The notes beneath the pieces are model-generated. The model was given only the letters and a program-made list of their open reading frames with translations. It ran no database searches and was not told where the DNA came from. 56,305 nucleotides of DNA from SAR202 cluster bacterium. GTDB taxonomy: Bacteria; Chloroflexota; Dehalococcoidia; Lucifugimonadales; Lucifugimonadaceae. Made by a program: the position numbers and the translations under genes. The DNA is taken from assembly GCA_008373165.1 (NCBI GenBank), contig RQOU01000118.1, positions 1 to 56,305 on the forward strand, read 5' to 3'. This document shows positions 36,682 through 45,527 of the stretch, piece by piece. Within the stretch, counting starts at the first letter, position 1. Each line of letters begins with the position of its first letter.

Positions 36682-39420
36682 CTAACGAGCCTGCTTGGCC
36701 TGCTTACGTTGTAGCCGGTCAAGTTTTCGTCGTTCAGCTCTAGTCATTTTTCGGCCATCGGGAGTGTGCGTCGGCACTTGAGCTAACCCTGTACCACCTT
36801 GTTGCCCACCACCGTGGTTTGAATTCACATTAGCCATCACTGAACGTTTACCGGCAGCCGCATTGGCTTTTTGGGTCGATAAATCAGCTTTTGTAGCATT
36901 CATTTGTGGCTTTTCTGAACGGGTTGGTTCCTGATTCATTGCCACTCGAAATATTGTTCTGGCTACCGTCGATTTAATCATAGCGTCAAGTGACGTAAAC
37001 ATCTGAAAAGCTTGGCGCTTGTAAGCAACAAGTGGATCACGCTGGCCAGCAGCTTCAAGACCTATTCCCTGCCTCATATTATCCATCGATGTAAGATGCT
37101 CAACCCAATTTTCGTCAATGGTGCGCAACATAATCGTCCGTTCTAAACGATGTAATAAATCCGCCCCAAATTCTTCAGTACGTATGTCATAAATCTGACC
37201 TACGAGTTGAATAAACACTTCTTCAACTTCATCAGGCCGCATATCGTATATATCGTCTTTGTCCGGGAAACCATGCAGTGAGGGGAATACTGTCATCAAT
37301 TCTCGATACAGACCGTCGACGTCATAGTTTTCTGACCCACCGACAATTCGATCGCCAACTATCGCACGTACTTCCTCGTCCAGATAACCGCTGATTGTCG
37401 GTCGAAGGTCTTCACCGTCAATGATCTTATCTCGAAGTTGATAAATCACATCCCGCTGGGTATTCACCACATCATCGTAGTCAACCAGATATTTACGAAT
37501 TTCAAAGTTCTGTGCTTCGACTTTAGTTTGCGCGGTTTCAACAGACTTTGAAACCATCTTGTTTTCGATCGGTACATCAGCTTCCCAACGGAACAGGTTC
37601 ATCGCCCCTTTTATCCGTTCACCACCAAATCGTCTAACGATGTCGTCTTCGGTAGAAAGATAGAACTGAGTTTCACCAGGATCTCCCTGGCGGCCGCATC
37701 GACCACGCAATTGATTGTCAATACGTCGCGATTCGTGTCGTTCGGTTCCGAGTACGAATAATCCACCTTTTTGGATAATCACTTCATGATCTATATCCCA
37801 CCCAGCTTCAGATGCAACTGTGACATCTGGATTGCCCCCGAGGATAATATCGGTCCCACGCCCAGCCATATTTGTCGCAACCGTGACCGACCCAGCTTTT
37901 CCAGCTTCGGCGACAACGCTCGCTTCTCGCTCATGCTGTTTAGCGTTAAGTACATTATGAGGTACCTTATTTTTTTTCAGTAAGCCTGCAAGTAATTCCG
38001 ATTTATCGATACTCGTTGTTCCAACCAGAACCGGTCTACCATCACGATGTAGCTCACTAATTCGTTGAGCAATCGCATCCCATTTAGCTTCTTCAGTCAT
38101 GAAGATATAATCCCCATGATCAATTCGCTGCGTGTCGCGATTTGTTGGTATTTCAACTACTTCAAGTTTGTAAATCTTGTCCAACTCTTCTGCTTCCGTT
38201 GTAGCAGTACCTGTCATACCGGCGAGTTTTTCATACATACGGAAATAGTTTTGAAGTGTGATCGTCGCGTAAGTGTTCGACTCCCTCTGGACATTTACTC
38301 CTTCCTTCGCCTCGAGCGCTTGATGGAGGCCATCGGAGAACCGTCGCCCAGTCATTAACCTGCCGGTAAACTCATCAACGATGACCACTTCATTGCCCTG
38401 GACCACGTACTCACGATCCCGCAGATAAATGTGTTCTGCCCGAATGGCATTTTCCGTGAAATGGGATAGAACATCGTTTTCAGGGCTGTAAAGGTTTTCT
38501 ACCTTCAACTCACGCTCGATAGCCTCGATGCCCTCTTCAGTAATGACTATCGTCTTACGTTTGTCCTCGATCTCAAAGTGAACATCAGGGCTGAGTCGCT
38601 TCGCCAACTGGGCAAATCGGCGATACTCATGGCTCTGTTCACGTGCAGGACCGGAGATTATCAGTGGTGTCCTAGCCTCATCAATGAGAATATTATCGAC
38701 TTCATCAACGATCGCATAATTACGCCCACGTTGGACTCGGCGCCCAGCCTCTTCCACCATGTTATCCCGTAGATAATCGAACCCAAATTCATTGTTTGTA
38801 CCGTATGTGATATCACAGGCATATGCTTCCTGTTTGGTACTGGGTTGAAAGTTATCCTCTGGCAGTCTTACTGGCGGCGCAGCATCGTCATCATCAGGTG
38901 TTTGCGCATCAAGTGGAGCGTCAGGATTGAATACCCAAGAAGAATTATTCTGAAGGCACCCAACAGTAAGACCCAAAAAGTGGTGAACGGCACCCATCCA
39001 CCCAGCATCACGCTTAGCCAGATAATCGTTGACTGTAATGACATGGGCACCCTCACCAGAAATAGCATTCAGGTATGTAGGCAAAGTGGCAACGAGGGTT
39101 TTACCTTCACCAGTACGCATCTCAGCGATCTTTCCCTCATGCAACACGATCCCACCAATCAACTGGACATCAAAATGGCGCATGCCAATGGTTCTTTTTG
39201 ATGCTTCTCTAACCGCAGCAAATGCCTCAGGAAGTAGATCATCCAAGCTCTCGCCTTCGGTATATCGAGAACGTAAAGCGACTGTGACAGCCTTCAAATC
39301 GCCATCACTAAATTTTTCAAAGTGGGGCTCCAACTCGTTAATTGCATCAACGAGCGGATGAATGGCTTTCAGCGCTTTTTCGTTGGAATCACCAACAAGT
39401 TTGTTGAATAAATTTAACAT
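36682..39420 (-). CDS. secA: Preprotein translocase ATPase SecA
   Basis: 912 residues. Walker A is MRTGEGKTLVATLP (near residue 100), followed by TYGTNNEFGFDYLRDNM, the DEAD-like VDEVDNILIDEARTPL, and the second nucleotide-binding fold with VLVGTTSIDKSE, TNMAGRGTDIILGG and QLRGRCGRQGDPG. An acidic insert (DAQTPDDDDAAPP) breaks the first nucleotide-binding domain around residue 165-175. The C-terminus is basic (RAERRKLDRLQRKQAKQAR) and lacks the Cys-rich SEC-C zinc motif that binds SecB. SecA drives export through SecYEG. It lies 63 bp upstream of the chosen polX start. Confidence 0.96.
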   Translation of the reverse strand: MLNLFNKLVGDSNEKALKAIHPLVDAINELEPHFEKFSDGDLKAVTVALRSRYTEGESLDDLLPEAFAAVREASKRTIGMRHFDVQLIGGIVLHEGKIAEMRTGEGKTLVATLPTYLNAISGEGAHVITVNDYLAKRDAGWMGAVHHFLGLTVGCLQNNSSWVFNPDAPLDAQTPDDDDAAPPVRLPEDNFQPSTKQEAYACDITYGTNNEFGFDYLRDNMVEEAGRRVQRGRNYAIVDEVDNILIDEARTPLIISGPAREQSHEYRRFAQLAKRLSPDVHFEIEDKRKTIVITEEGIEAIERELKVENLYSPENDVLSHFTENAIRAEHIYLRDREYVVQGNEVVIVDEFTGRLMTGRRFSDGLHQALEAKEGVNVQRESNTYATITLQNYFRMYEKLAGMTGTATTEAEELDKIYKLEVVEIPTNRDTQRIDHGDYIFMTEEAKWDAIAQRISELHRDGRPVLVGTTSIDKSELLAGLLKKNKVPHNVLNAKQHEREASVVAEAGKAGSVTVATNMAGRGTDIILGGNPDVTVASEAGWDIDHEVIIQKGGLFVLGTERHESRRIDNQLRGRCGRQGDPGETQFYLSTEDDIVRRFGGERIKGAMNLFRWEADVPIENKMVSKSVETAQTKVEAQNFEIRKYLVDYDDVVNTQRDVIYQLRDKIIDGEDLRPTISGYLDEEVRAIVGDRIVGGSENYDVDGLYRELMTVFPSLHGFPDKDDIYDMRPDEVEEVFIQLVGQIYDIRTEEFGADLLHRLERTIMLRTIDENWVEHLTSMDNMRQGIGLEAAGQRDPLVAYKRQAFQMFTSLDAMIKSTVARTIFRVAMNQEPTRSEKPQMNATKADLSTQKANAAAGKRSVMANVNSNHGGGQQGGTGLAQVPTHTPDGRKMTRAERRKLDRLQRKQAKQAR

Positions 39421-39478
39421 ATTCAGCTTGTAACTCGCAGTATTTAGTACCGATTATGCCCAGATGAAAATCCACCAG

Positions 39479-40438
39479 TTATTGGGTAAACAGTTCCCCA
39501 ACCGAACGACCTTCGTGAATCCGTTTAATCGCTTCCCCAAGAAGTGGAGCAACAGATAACACTTTCATCTTAAAGTTTACTTTGTCAGCAGACAAAGGAA
39601 CTGTATCGGTTATTACAACTTCCTTGATATGTGAAACTTCAGCGAGTCTAGTTGAAGTATCTCCAGACAACACTCCATGAGTGGCCACGGCATAGATATC
39701 TGTACTGCCCCGTTTGGTAATAGCATCGGCGGCAGAAATCATTGTGCCCCCTGTACCAATCTCATCATCAAACAGGATAACCGGATGACCATCAACATCA
39801 CCTATAACATTCAAGCTTTCAACCCGGTCGTCATTGCCAAGTCTTCTTTTCTCAACTATCGCCAGAGGAGCATTAATGGCATCAGCAAAGTCACGAGCTT
39901 TCTTAGAAATCCCGATGTCCGTCGCAACCACCACCGGATCATCTAAGTCCCTTTCAACAAAATATTCGACAAGTTTCGGCATAGCCGTGAGTTCATCGAC
40001 CGGTACCTGAAAAAATCCTTGAACTTGACCAGCGTGCAGATCCACCATCACTACCCGCTCTGCACCTGCTGTTTCAAGTAAATCTGCGACTAAACGACCT
40101 GTAATCGGAACTCGAGGCTGATCTTTTTTATCCGTTCGGGCATAACTGTAAAAAGGAACTACCGCTGTTATTCGTCCAGCTGAAGCACGCTTGGCAGCAT
40201 CAATCATTATCAACAGTTCCATGATGTGATCATTGACCGGTTCTATGGTCGATTGCAGTATAAAAACATCTTTTTGTCGAACGTTTTCTAATATCCGTAC
40301 AAAGGTGTTGTCGTTACTAAACTTAAAAACCTCTACCTGGCCCACACTCTGATTCAGGTAAGCACAAATATCCTCCACCAATTGGGGGTGGGAGTTTCCA
40401 GCAAAAATGACAGGGTTTCCATTAGTACCAAGCATCAT
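39479..40438 (-). CDS. prs: Ribose-phosphate pyrophosphokinase
   Basis: A 319-residue class I PRPP synthetase of standard length. It has the ATP-binding FSNDNTFVRILENVRQKDVF segment, VVPFYSYARTDKKDQPRVPIT, and the family signature VDLHAGQVQGFFQVPVDELTA. The PRPP-binding loop is VILFDDEIGTGGTM. It makes PRPP for nucleotide, histidine and tryptophan synthesis. Its ATG overlaps the stop of the upstream enoyl-CoA hydratase gene as ATGA; a second ATG follows immediately. Confidence 0.96.
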   Translation of the reverse strand: MMLGTNGNPVIFAGNSHPQLVEDICAYLNQSVGQVEVFKFSNDNTFVRILENVRQKDVFILQSTIEPVNDHIMELLIMIDAAKRASAGRITAVVPFYSYARTDKKDQPRVPITGRLVADLLETAGAERVVMVDLHAGQVQGFFQVPVDELTAMPKLVEYFVERDLDDPVVVATDIGISKKARDFADAINAPLAIVEKRRLGNDDRVESLNVIGDVDGHPVILFDDEIGTGGTMISAADAITKRGSTDIYAVATHGVLSGDTSTRLAEVSHIKEVVITDTVPLSADKVNFKMKVLSVAPLLGEAIKRIHEGRSVGELFTQ

Positions 40439-41274
40439 ATCCCCTTGAACTTTGGCCGGCGTTTTTGCCTTAAGGCTTCCATGCCTTCAACATGGTCATT
40501 AGAGGATAACGTTATTGACTCCGCTACGGCAGCCATTTCAAGGGAAGTTTTGAGATCCATTGACAACCCACGGCGCATCATGCTCTTCGCCAGCCTAATA
40601 GCTATTGGTGGCCCGCACGCAATACTTCGAGCCATATCTTGAGCTTTGCCTATTAGCTCCTCGCCAGATACAACATCGTTCAAAAAACCTAGATTCTCAG
40701 CCTCAGTCACATCCATGAAACGTCCTGTGTACATCAGTTCGGCGGCCTTTGCATGACCGAACAGCCTAGGGTAAAGCCAAGTCCCCCCGTACCCAGGAAA
40801 TAAACCAACATGGATATAAGCAGCCATGAAACGAGCATTATCTGAAGCAATACGAATATCGCAAGCACACGCAAGATCAAATCCGGCACCGACAGCATCG
40901 CCATTTACTGCTGCAATAACAGGTTTTTCCATTTCGTGAATACCCAATATTACCTCTTGAGCAAGATGAAAACCTCGTCTTAGGCCCTCCGCTCCTTCAG
41001 GTCCAGGCTTATGCGGCCCATCACTTTTACCACCTGACATCTCGTCGGTATCGGCTCCTGAACAGAAAGCACGACCTGCTCCGGTGATAATAATTGCACG
41101 AATTGAATCATCTGATGCTACCGACTTTAAGGAATCGACAAGCGACTTAAGAAGCTCACTTCCGAGTGAGTTCAGTCGATCAGGGCGATTAAGTGTGAGG
41201 GTAGCGTACCCTTGTTCACGATTAACATCTGTAATCAAACCGTCATTATTCGTCACCTGAGCATATTCTGACAT
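40435..41274 (-). CDS. Enoyl-CoA hydratase/isomerase family protein
   Basis: A 279-residue crotonase-fold protein. The CoA-binding and oxyanion regions are RAFCSGADTDEMSGG and AVNGDAVGAGFDLACACDIRIAS. The second catalytic region reads LFPGYGGTWLYPRLFG, where an enoyl-CoA hydratase usually has a Glu followed by GG; the Gly-Tyr-Gly-Gly here leaves the exact reaction open. An inserted loop (SGGKSDGPHKPGPEGAEGLRR) follows the first motif. The reaction could be hydration, isomerisation or another crotonase chemistry. It overlaps prs by 4 bp. The selenoprotein candidate lies 183 bp upstream on the same strand. Confidence 0.88.
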   Translation of the reverse strand: MSEYAQVTNNDGLITDVNREQGYATLTLNRPDRLNSLGSELLKSLVDSLKSVASDDSIRAIIITGAGRAFCSGADTDEMSGGKSDGPHKPGPEGAEGLRRGFHLAQEVILGIHEMEKPVIAAVNGDAVGAGFDLACACDIRIASDNARFMAAYIHVGLFPGYGGTWLYPRLFGHAKAAELMYTGRFMDVTEAENLGFLNDVVSGEELIGKAQDMARSIACGPPIAIRLAKSMMRRGLSMDLKTSLEMAAVAESITLSSNDHVEGMEALRQKRRPKFKGI

Positions 41275-41457
41275 GAGGAAATTCTAGCACCCTAAAAGGA
41301 AAAACAAGCCGTGAATAATTCGATGACATAATCAATTTAACGAGTGCTTTTGTCAAACATATCTCGTAGATGAATCAGTGTGGTAATTTGCAGAAATATT
41401 CACAGACCAAAATAAATTTCACGTCTTTCCGCAATAATAAAACAGCAAGACAACTTA

Positions 41458-41805
41458 TCAGGACAAATCGTCGTAAGCATGCTTTTTAAAGCCGAAGATA
41501 ATTTGGGAACCATCTGAGAGAATTGGCCTTCTTATAAGACGAGGCTCTTTCGTCATCAAGTCTATTAACTCTTCATCCGACGCTTTACCGCGAAGATTTC
41601 TATAGGGTTTCGAGCTCGGGCTTCGCCAAGCAAACATCTCATCTACGGAACAAAGTTCGCTAATATCTTTAATCTCTGCATAGGACAGCGGATCTTTGAA
41701 AAAATCACGTAACGCATATTTAAGGTCTAAATCGTCAAGAGCCCGACGGGCCTTCTGGCATGTACTTCAACGGGACCAACAGTAAAACTTCAATTCATCA
41801 GACAA
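41458..41805 (-). CDS. ArsC/Spx-family selenoprotein candidate (in-frame TGA = Sec13)
   Basis: A 115-residue ORF running through one in-frame TGA at 41769-41767. The product reads MSDELKFYCWSR-U-STCQKARRALDD, then KDPLSYAEIKDISELC, and ends LIRRPILSDGSQIIFGFKKH. This is the ArsC/Spx thioredoxin fold, with the TGA exactly at the first residue of CxxC. Apart from that codon the frame is open and family-like end to end. ArsC-like selenoproteins with UxxC are known from marine metagenomes. A SECIS-like hairpin follows. The TTG start at 41805 has GGGGG 6 bp upstream; an in-frame ATG at 41850 is the alternative. A nonsense mutation or sequencing error is the competing reading. Arsenate reduction itself is not established. 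Confidence 0.8.
41737..41754 (-). promoter_or_regulatory. Candidate bacterial SECIS stem-loop
   Basis: On the minus strand, AAGGCCC pairs with GGGC-T-CTT around a GTC apical loop, giving seven base pairs and one bulged U. The stem starts 12 nt and the loop 19 nt after the TGA. A bacterial SECIS usually has its apical loop about 16-37 nt downstream, with a conserved G then U in the loop. The E. coli fdhF element likewise has a GU loop and a bulged U, though on the other arm. A chance hairpin from GC-rich Arg codons cannot be excluded. Confidence 0.6.
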
Positions 41806-41896
41806 GAAAAACCCCCATGGGTAACCTCGATATTTCCCCGTTCGACCCATAATTATCAAATATGAGACAGGCTCACCCTAGCAGCTATGAGGCGCC

Positions 41897-43279
41897 TTGG
41901 GTAACCAAGCATACAAAAATATAAGAAAACATATTCAAATTTGGTCACATCGGTCGCCATTTAAACGCGTCATAAGTGATCTTCGTTTAGGAACTCGCAG
42001 TTTTACTAATTTGAGTGTTTACAGCTTTGGGCTTTCTGGACTCTGGACGGCTGTTGGTTCAGTCATACTACCTTTCAAAATATTAGAAATTTTGGAAATT
42101 GGCACGATCGAAATTTTGGGGCAACCGTTGGACAAAAATGGCGCTCTCGGCGTGATGTCGTTAATCGGCTTACCTATGGGGGCAATGATCCAGTTAATCT
42201 TCGGATCAATAAGTGACCGCAGCAATAGGCCAGGAAAACGCTTGTCGTATCTATTATTTGGCGGACTTGGGTTGGGCATATCCACCATACTTCTTGGATT
42301 CGCTACAACTTTTGTCTCGCTTTTCCTCATGTATATGGCGATACAAATTTTCGGAAACGCTGGACAGGGGCCTGCCAATGCCTTAATCGTGGATCACGTA
42401 CCCACGCGTCGAAGGGGTGAGGCATCGGGTGTTTTAAATTTGTGGCGGCTCATGGGAGCCGGAATTGTCACGGTGATCGTCCTGCAATTTATGGCGAACT
42501 ATGAATCAGGATCTGCTCCGCAATGGCTGTGGTACTCAATCACATTTATGGTTGTGGTTTTGATTGTAAGTACGTTGTGGACCACCCTATCTATACGACC
42601 AAGTGCAAAGCTCAAGAACACTAGCCTGAATGAAAATCCAACACTCGAAAATACATCACTAGATAACGATAAGCCCGAACAAAGGTTCAAGCTGTCAAAA
42701 AGTTACATCATTTTTTTAGTAGCGCTGGCGTTCTCCATCGCAGCATTATCATCTTTGCAAATTTATGCCCTGTTTTTCCTTCAGGATGTAGTCGGTTTGG
42801 CGAATCCCGCCGACGGAGCAGATTTACTAGTCATAGTAGTCATAGCGACGGCTGTGTTTACCGTTATACCAGCAGGTAAATTGGCCGACAGATTCGGGAG
42901 AGGAACACTATTTTTTATTGCAGGACTGAGTGGTGTGGCTGGATCCACACTATTACTATTTGTAAATTCAATCGTACCTGTACTTGGTATCGGCGCTATT
43001 TTGGGATTCAGCGCTGGCTTATTTTTAACACTAACGTGGACCGTAGCTAACGACCTCGTAAGTCGGATAGCGGCAGGAAAAGAACTCGGTTACACAAGTA
43101 TTGCAACGCTAGCTGGATCTGCTGCAGCAAGATTTGCAGGGATAGGAATAGACCAACTCAATAACCTGTCGGAAAATCTCGGATACAAGGCGATGTTAAT
43201 AGCAGTAGCAATCGCGTTCGTCATTGCCGCGGTATTACTTGCCAGAGTAGCGAAATATTTACCGCAAAATGACACCTGA
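41897..43279 (+). CDS. MFS transporter, about 12 TM
   Basis: A 460-residue membrane protein with two six-helix halves, joined by a hydrophilic loop rich in Asn and Thr (LNENPTLENTSLDNDKPEQ). Motif A-like loops are FGSISDRSNRPGKRLSY in the first half and GKLADRFGRGTLFF in the second. The pattern fits sugar- or solute-type MFS proteins, but no substrate can be named. The start is TTG and has no good ribosome site, so the N-terminus is uncertain; a short hairpin (CTTGG/CCAAG) overlaps it. It is divergent from the selenoprotein candidate, with 91 bp between them. Confidence 0.85.
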   Translation: MGNQAYKNIRKHIQIWSHRSPFKRVISDLRLGTRSFTNLSVYSFGLSGLWTAVGSVILPFKILEILEIGTIEILGQPLDKNGALGVMSLIGLPMGAMIQLIFGSISDRSNRPGKRLSYLLFGGLGLGISTILLGFATTFVSLFLMYMAIQIFGNAGQGPANALIVDHVPTRRRGEASGVLNLWRLMGAGIVTVIVLQFMANYESGSAPQWLWYSITFMVVVLIVSTLWTTLSIRPSAKLKNTSLNENPTLENTSLDNDKPEQRFKLSKSYIIFLVALAFSIAALSSLQIYALFFLQDVVGLANPADGADLLVIVVIATAVFTVIPAGKLADRFGRGTLFFIAGLSGVAGSTLLLFVNSIVPVLGIGAILGFSAGLFLTLTWTVANDLVSRIAAGKELGYTSIATLAGSAAARFAGIGIDQLNNLSENLGYKAMLIAVAIAFVIAAVLLARVAKYLPQNDT

Positions 43280-43362
43280 TCCCAAGCAAGGTATCGATAC
43301 ACCAAATAAATTTTTGAATAGGTGAATTCAACTAACTCATCGATATACTTAGAAATTAGTGA

Positions 43363-43388
43363 ATATCCAATAAGTAAGTATTGGATAT
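43363..43388. repeat. Inverted repeat ATATCCAATA / TATTGGATAT before ispH
   Basis: Two perfect 10-bp arms surround a 6-bp spacer, AGTAAG. The repeat ends 36 bp before the ispH start. No T-tract follows on the plus strand, so termination after the MFS gene is unlikely to be its main role. A dimeric repressor operator for ispH, or a 5'-UTR hairpin, are the possible readings. Confidence 0.5.
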
Positions 43389-43424
43389 CATCCAAAAATC
43401 AATATGCAAAGTGGATCCCCTTAA

Positions 43425-44399
43425 ATGAACGTAGATGTTTATATAGCCAGCCCACGCGGTTTTTGTGCCGGAGTCGACCTAGCTGTCGACATCGTTGATC
43501 TAGCTATCCAGCAATATGGGAAACCCGTCTATGTCAAACATCAGATCGTTCATAATCCCAAAGTGGTAGCAGATGTGGAATCCAAAGGCGCTATCACAGT
43601 GGAACAAGTCTCCGAAGTTCCTGAAGGAGCAGTAGTAGTCTTCTCAGCGCATGGATCTCCACCCTCAGATTATGAAACAGCTGCCAATAGAAATCTCACA
43701 GTCTTGGACGCCACTTGTCCACTAGTTACAAGGGTTCACAACGAAGCGAAGAAATACACAAGGGAAGGAAAGAAAATAGTCCTCGTGGGTCACGGCGGTC
43801 ACCAGGAAGTGATCGGGACCACCGGTCAAGCCGAAATGGAATTGGTCGACGAAAGACAAGAATGGCAACTACCGAATTGGGGCAAGGAAACTGAAGTAGC
43901 CGTATTAACGCAGACCACACTTTCTGTCCACGATACTGCTGTGGCGGTTGAAAAAATACGACAAAAACACCCTGATGCAGTTATACGAAATGATATTTGC
44001 TACGCGACCACAAACCGCCAATCAGCAGCCACCGAGCTTGCAGATCAGACTGAAGTAGTTCTTGTGATAGGCGCCCAGAACAGCTCTAATTGCAACCGTT
44101 TGAAGGATGTAGCCATAAACAAAGGAGTACCGGCGTATTTAATAAATGGCCCGGAGGAATTGGACCCTTCTTGGATCGAAGGGGTAACAAAAATCGGCAT
44201 TACCTCAGGTGCCTCCACACCCGAAGCCCAAGTCCAAGCAGTGATCGAATCAATAGCGCCTAACAACATATTCCGAGTGGGCCCCGGTGAAGAAAAAACC
44301 ATATTCGCGATACCCCGAAATTTGCGAGAGATGGTAGGAGAGGGTAAGCGACGTAATCCAGAAACCAAAAAAGATATGACTACTGATGAAAATAACTAA
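43425..44399 (+). CDS. ispH: 4-hydroxy-3-methylbut-2-enyl diphosphate reductase
   Basis: A 324-residue IspH/LytB. The three cluster-binding cysteines are in SPRGFCAGVDLAV, LDATCPLVTRVH and NDICYATTNRQ. Other family marks are VYVKHQIVHNPKVV, the catalytic Glu-Thr region LTQTTLSV and IGAQNSSNCNRL. It makes IPP and DMAPP in the last step of the MEP pathway, using a [4Fe-4S] centre in the cytoplasm. Its 3' end overlaps the enolase-superfamily gene by 14 bp. An inverted repeat lies just upstream. Confidence 0.97.
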   Translation: MNVDVYIASPRGFCAGVDLAVDIVDLAIQQYGKPVYVKHQIVHNPKVVADVESKGAITVEQVSEVPEGAVVVFSAHGSPPSDYETAANRNLTVLDATCPLVTRVHNEAKKYTREGKKIVLVGHGGHQEVIGTTGQAEMELVDERQEWQLPNWGKETEVAVLTQTTLSVHDTAVAVEKIRQKHPDAVIRNDICYATTNRQSAATELADQTEVVLVIGAQNSSNCNRLKDVAINKGVPAYLINGPEELDPSWIEGVTKIGITSGASTPEAQVQAVIESIAPNNIFRVGPGEEKTIFAIPRNLREMVGEGKRRNPETKKDMTTDENN

Positions 44400-45507
44400 C
44401 GTCGAATGTTTAGTTCTCGACGAGGAATATCCGTATGTAATCCTACAAACCGATGAAGGTATCACTGGCTTTGGAGAGTGTTTCCGTCGAGCTCCATACG
44501 TCTCGAAAACCACTATCGAAACTATTTTTGCACCATTAATAATCGGTAAATCTCCGTTCAATTCAGAAGAAATCTGGGACAGCATGCTCAGAGCCGGTGG
44601 AGTAGCCGGGCCCCACGGAGCCCTCCTAACCGCAGCGGCGGGAGTCGATCTAGCTTTATGGGACCTGAAAGGCAAAGCTCTTAACACACCTATATACAAC
44701 CTGATCGGAGGGAAAAGTCGAGACAAGATCAAGGTTTACGCCAGTTCCCTTGTACGTGACCTCATGCCAAAAGAAGAAGCCAATCGTGTGGCTCGCTTCC
44801 GCGATGAAGGATATACCGCTTACAAAATGCATTCAGCTGTTCCAGGAAGAATTGACGACCAGCGAGATTTAACCGTTGAAACAGTGAAGGCAATTCGCGC
44901 GGAGGTCGGATATGACATGGACGTGCTCGTAGACGTAAACAGCGCTTACTCGGTCCACCATGCTATAGAAATTGGACGGCAACTACAGGATCTTGAAGTT
45001 TTCCATTTCGAAGAACCCGTTCATACCAGAAACTACGAAGGCTTAGCTGCAGTGGCCGATGCTCTGGATATGCCTGTCGCTTCAGGAGAAAATTCATTTA
45101 CGCGCTGGGAACATCTAAGGCTTATCCGAGAAGGCCGACCAGATATTGTTCAGCCTGACGTAGTGAAAGTCGGAGGTATCACGGAATTTCTCCGTATTGA
45201 AGCAGTGTTAAGTGCACACGGAGCAACGATGACTATTCATAACACCCAACCATATGGCTCTACTGCTGCCCACGCCCATCTATTGGCTCCGAGTAATAAC
45301 TTTCCATATGCACAGGAGTACAACATAGAAACAGTCGGGATTCGAGATAACGACTCAATTCTGGACACGCCATATGAGGTGGAAGACGGATTCATACGAA
45401 TTCCGGATGGACCCGGGCTGGGCCTAGACTACAACTTAGAAAAAATGCGTAGCCGAAGCAGTGATACACCATCTGTCTTGCGATCTGCCTGGGGACATAT
45501 GCAGTAA
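44386..45507 (+). CDS. Mandelate racemase/muconate lactonizing enzyme family protein (enolase superfamily), copy A
   Basis: 373 residues: a capping domain then a TIM barrel. Metal ligands are visible in VDVNSAY (Asp), FHFEEPVH (Glu) and VASGENSF (Glu). A general-base dyad follows as VQPDVVKVGG (Asp) and MTIHNTQPYG (His), placing it in the mandelate racemase subgroup. The second-strand motif reads YKMH where KxK is usual, so one catalytic Lys is His. Such enzymes racemise or dehydrate sugar acids; a dehydratase is likely but unproven. Its ATG lies inside ispH. Confidence 0.87.
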   Translation: MKITNVECLVLDEEYPYVILQTDEGITGFGECFRRAPYVSKTTIETIFAPLIIGKSPFNSEEIWDSMLRAGGVAGPHGALLTAAAGVDLALWDLKGKALNTPIYNLIGGKSRDKIKVYASSLVRDLMPKEEANRVARFRDEGYTAYKMHSAVPGRIDDQRDLTVETVKAIRAEVGYDMDVLVDVNSAYSVHHAIEIGRQLQDLEVFHFEEPVHTRNYEGLAAVADALDMPVASGENSFTRWEHLRLIREGRPDIVQPDVVKVGGITEFLRIEAVLSAHGATMTIHNTQPYGSTAAHAHLLAPSNNFPYAQEYNIETVGIRDNDSILDTPYEVEDGFIRIPDGPGLGLDYNLEKMRSRSSDTPSVLRSAWGHMQ

Positions 45508-45527
45508 ATAGGAAAACTACCCTATTT
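45506..45527. terminator. Short palindrome between convergent genes, weak terminator candidate
   Basis: AAATAGG (45506-45512) and CCTATTT (45521-45527) form a 7-bp stem with an 8-nt loop. It overlaps the 3' ends of the enolase-superfamily gene and the convergent MFS gene. The T-run is only three bases, so the terminator call is weak. Confidence 0.35.

Noticed and set aside
41458-41805. Pseudogene reading of the ArsC-like ORF
   Set aside because: Only one stop interrupts the frame; it sits at the redox Cys position, no frameshift is present, and a SECIS-like hairpin follows. Kept as the main alternative but judged less likely.
43325-43424. A terminator for the MFS gene ending at 43279
   Set aside because: The inverted repeat lies 84 bp after the stop and close to ispH, and has no T-tract.
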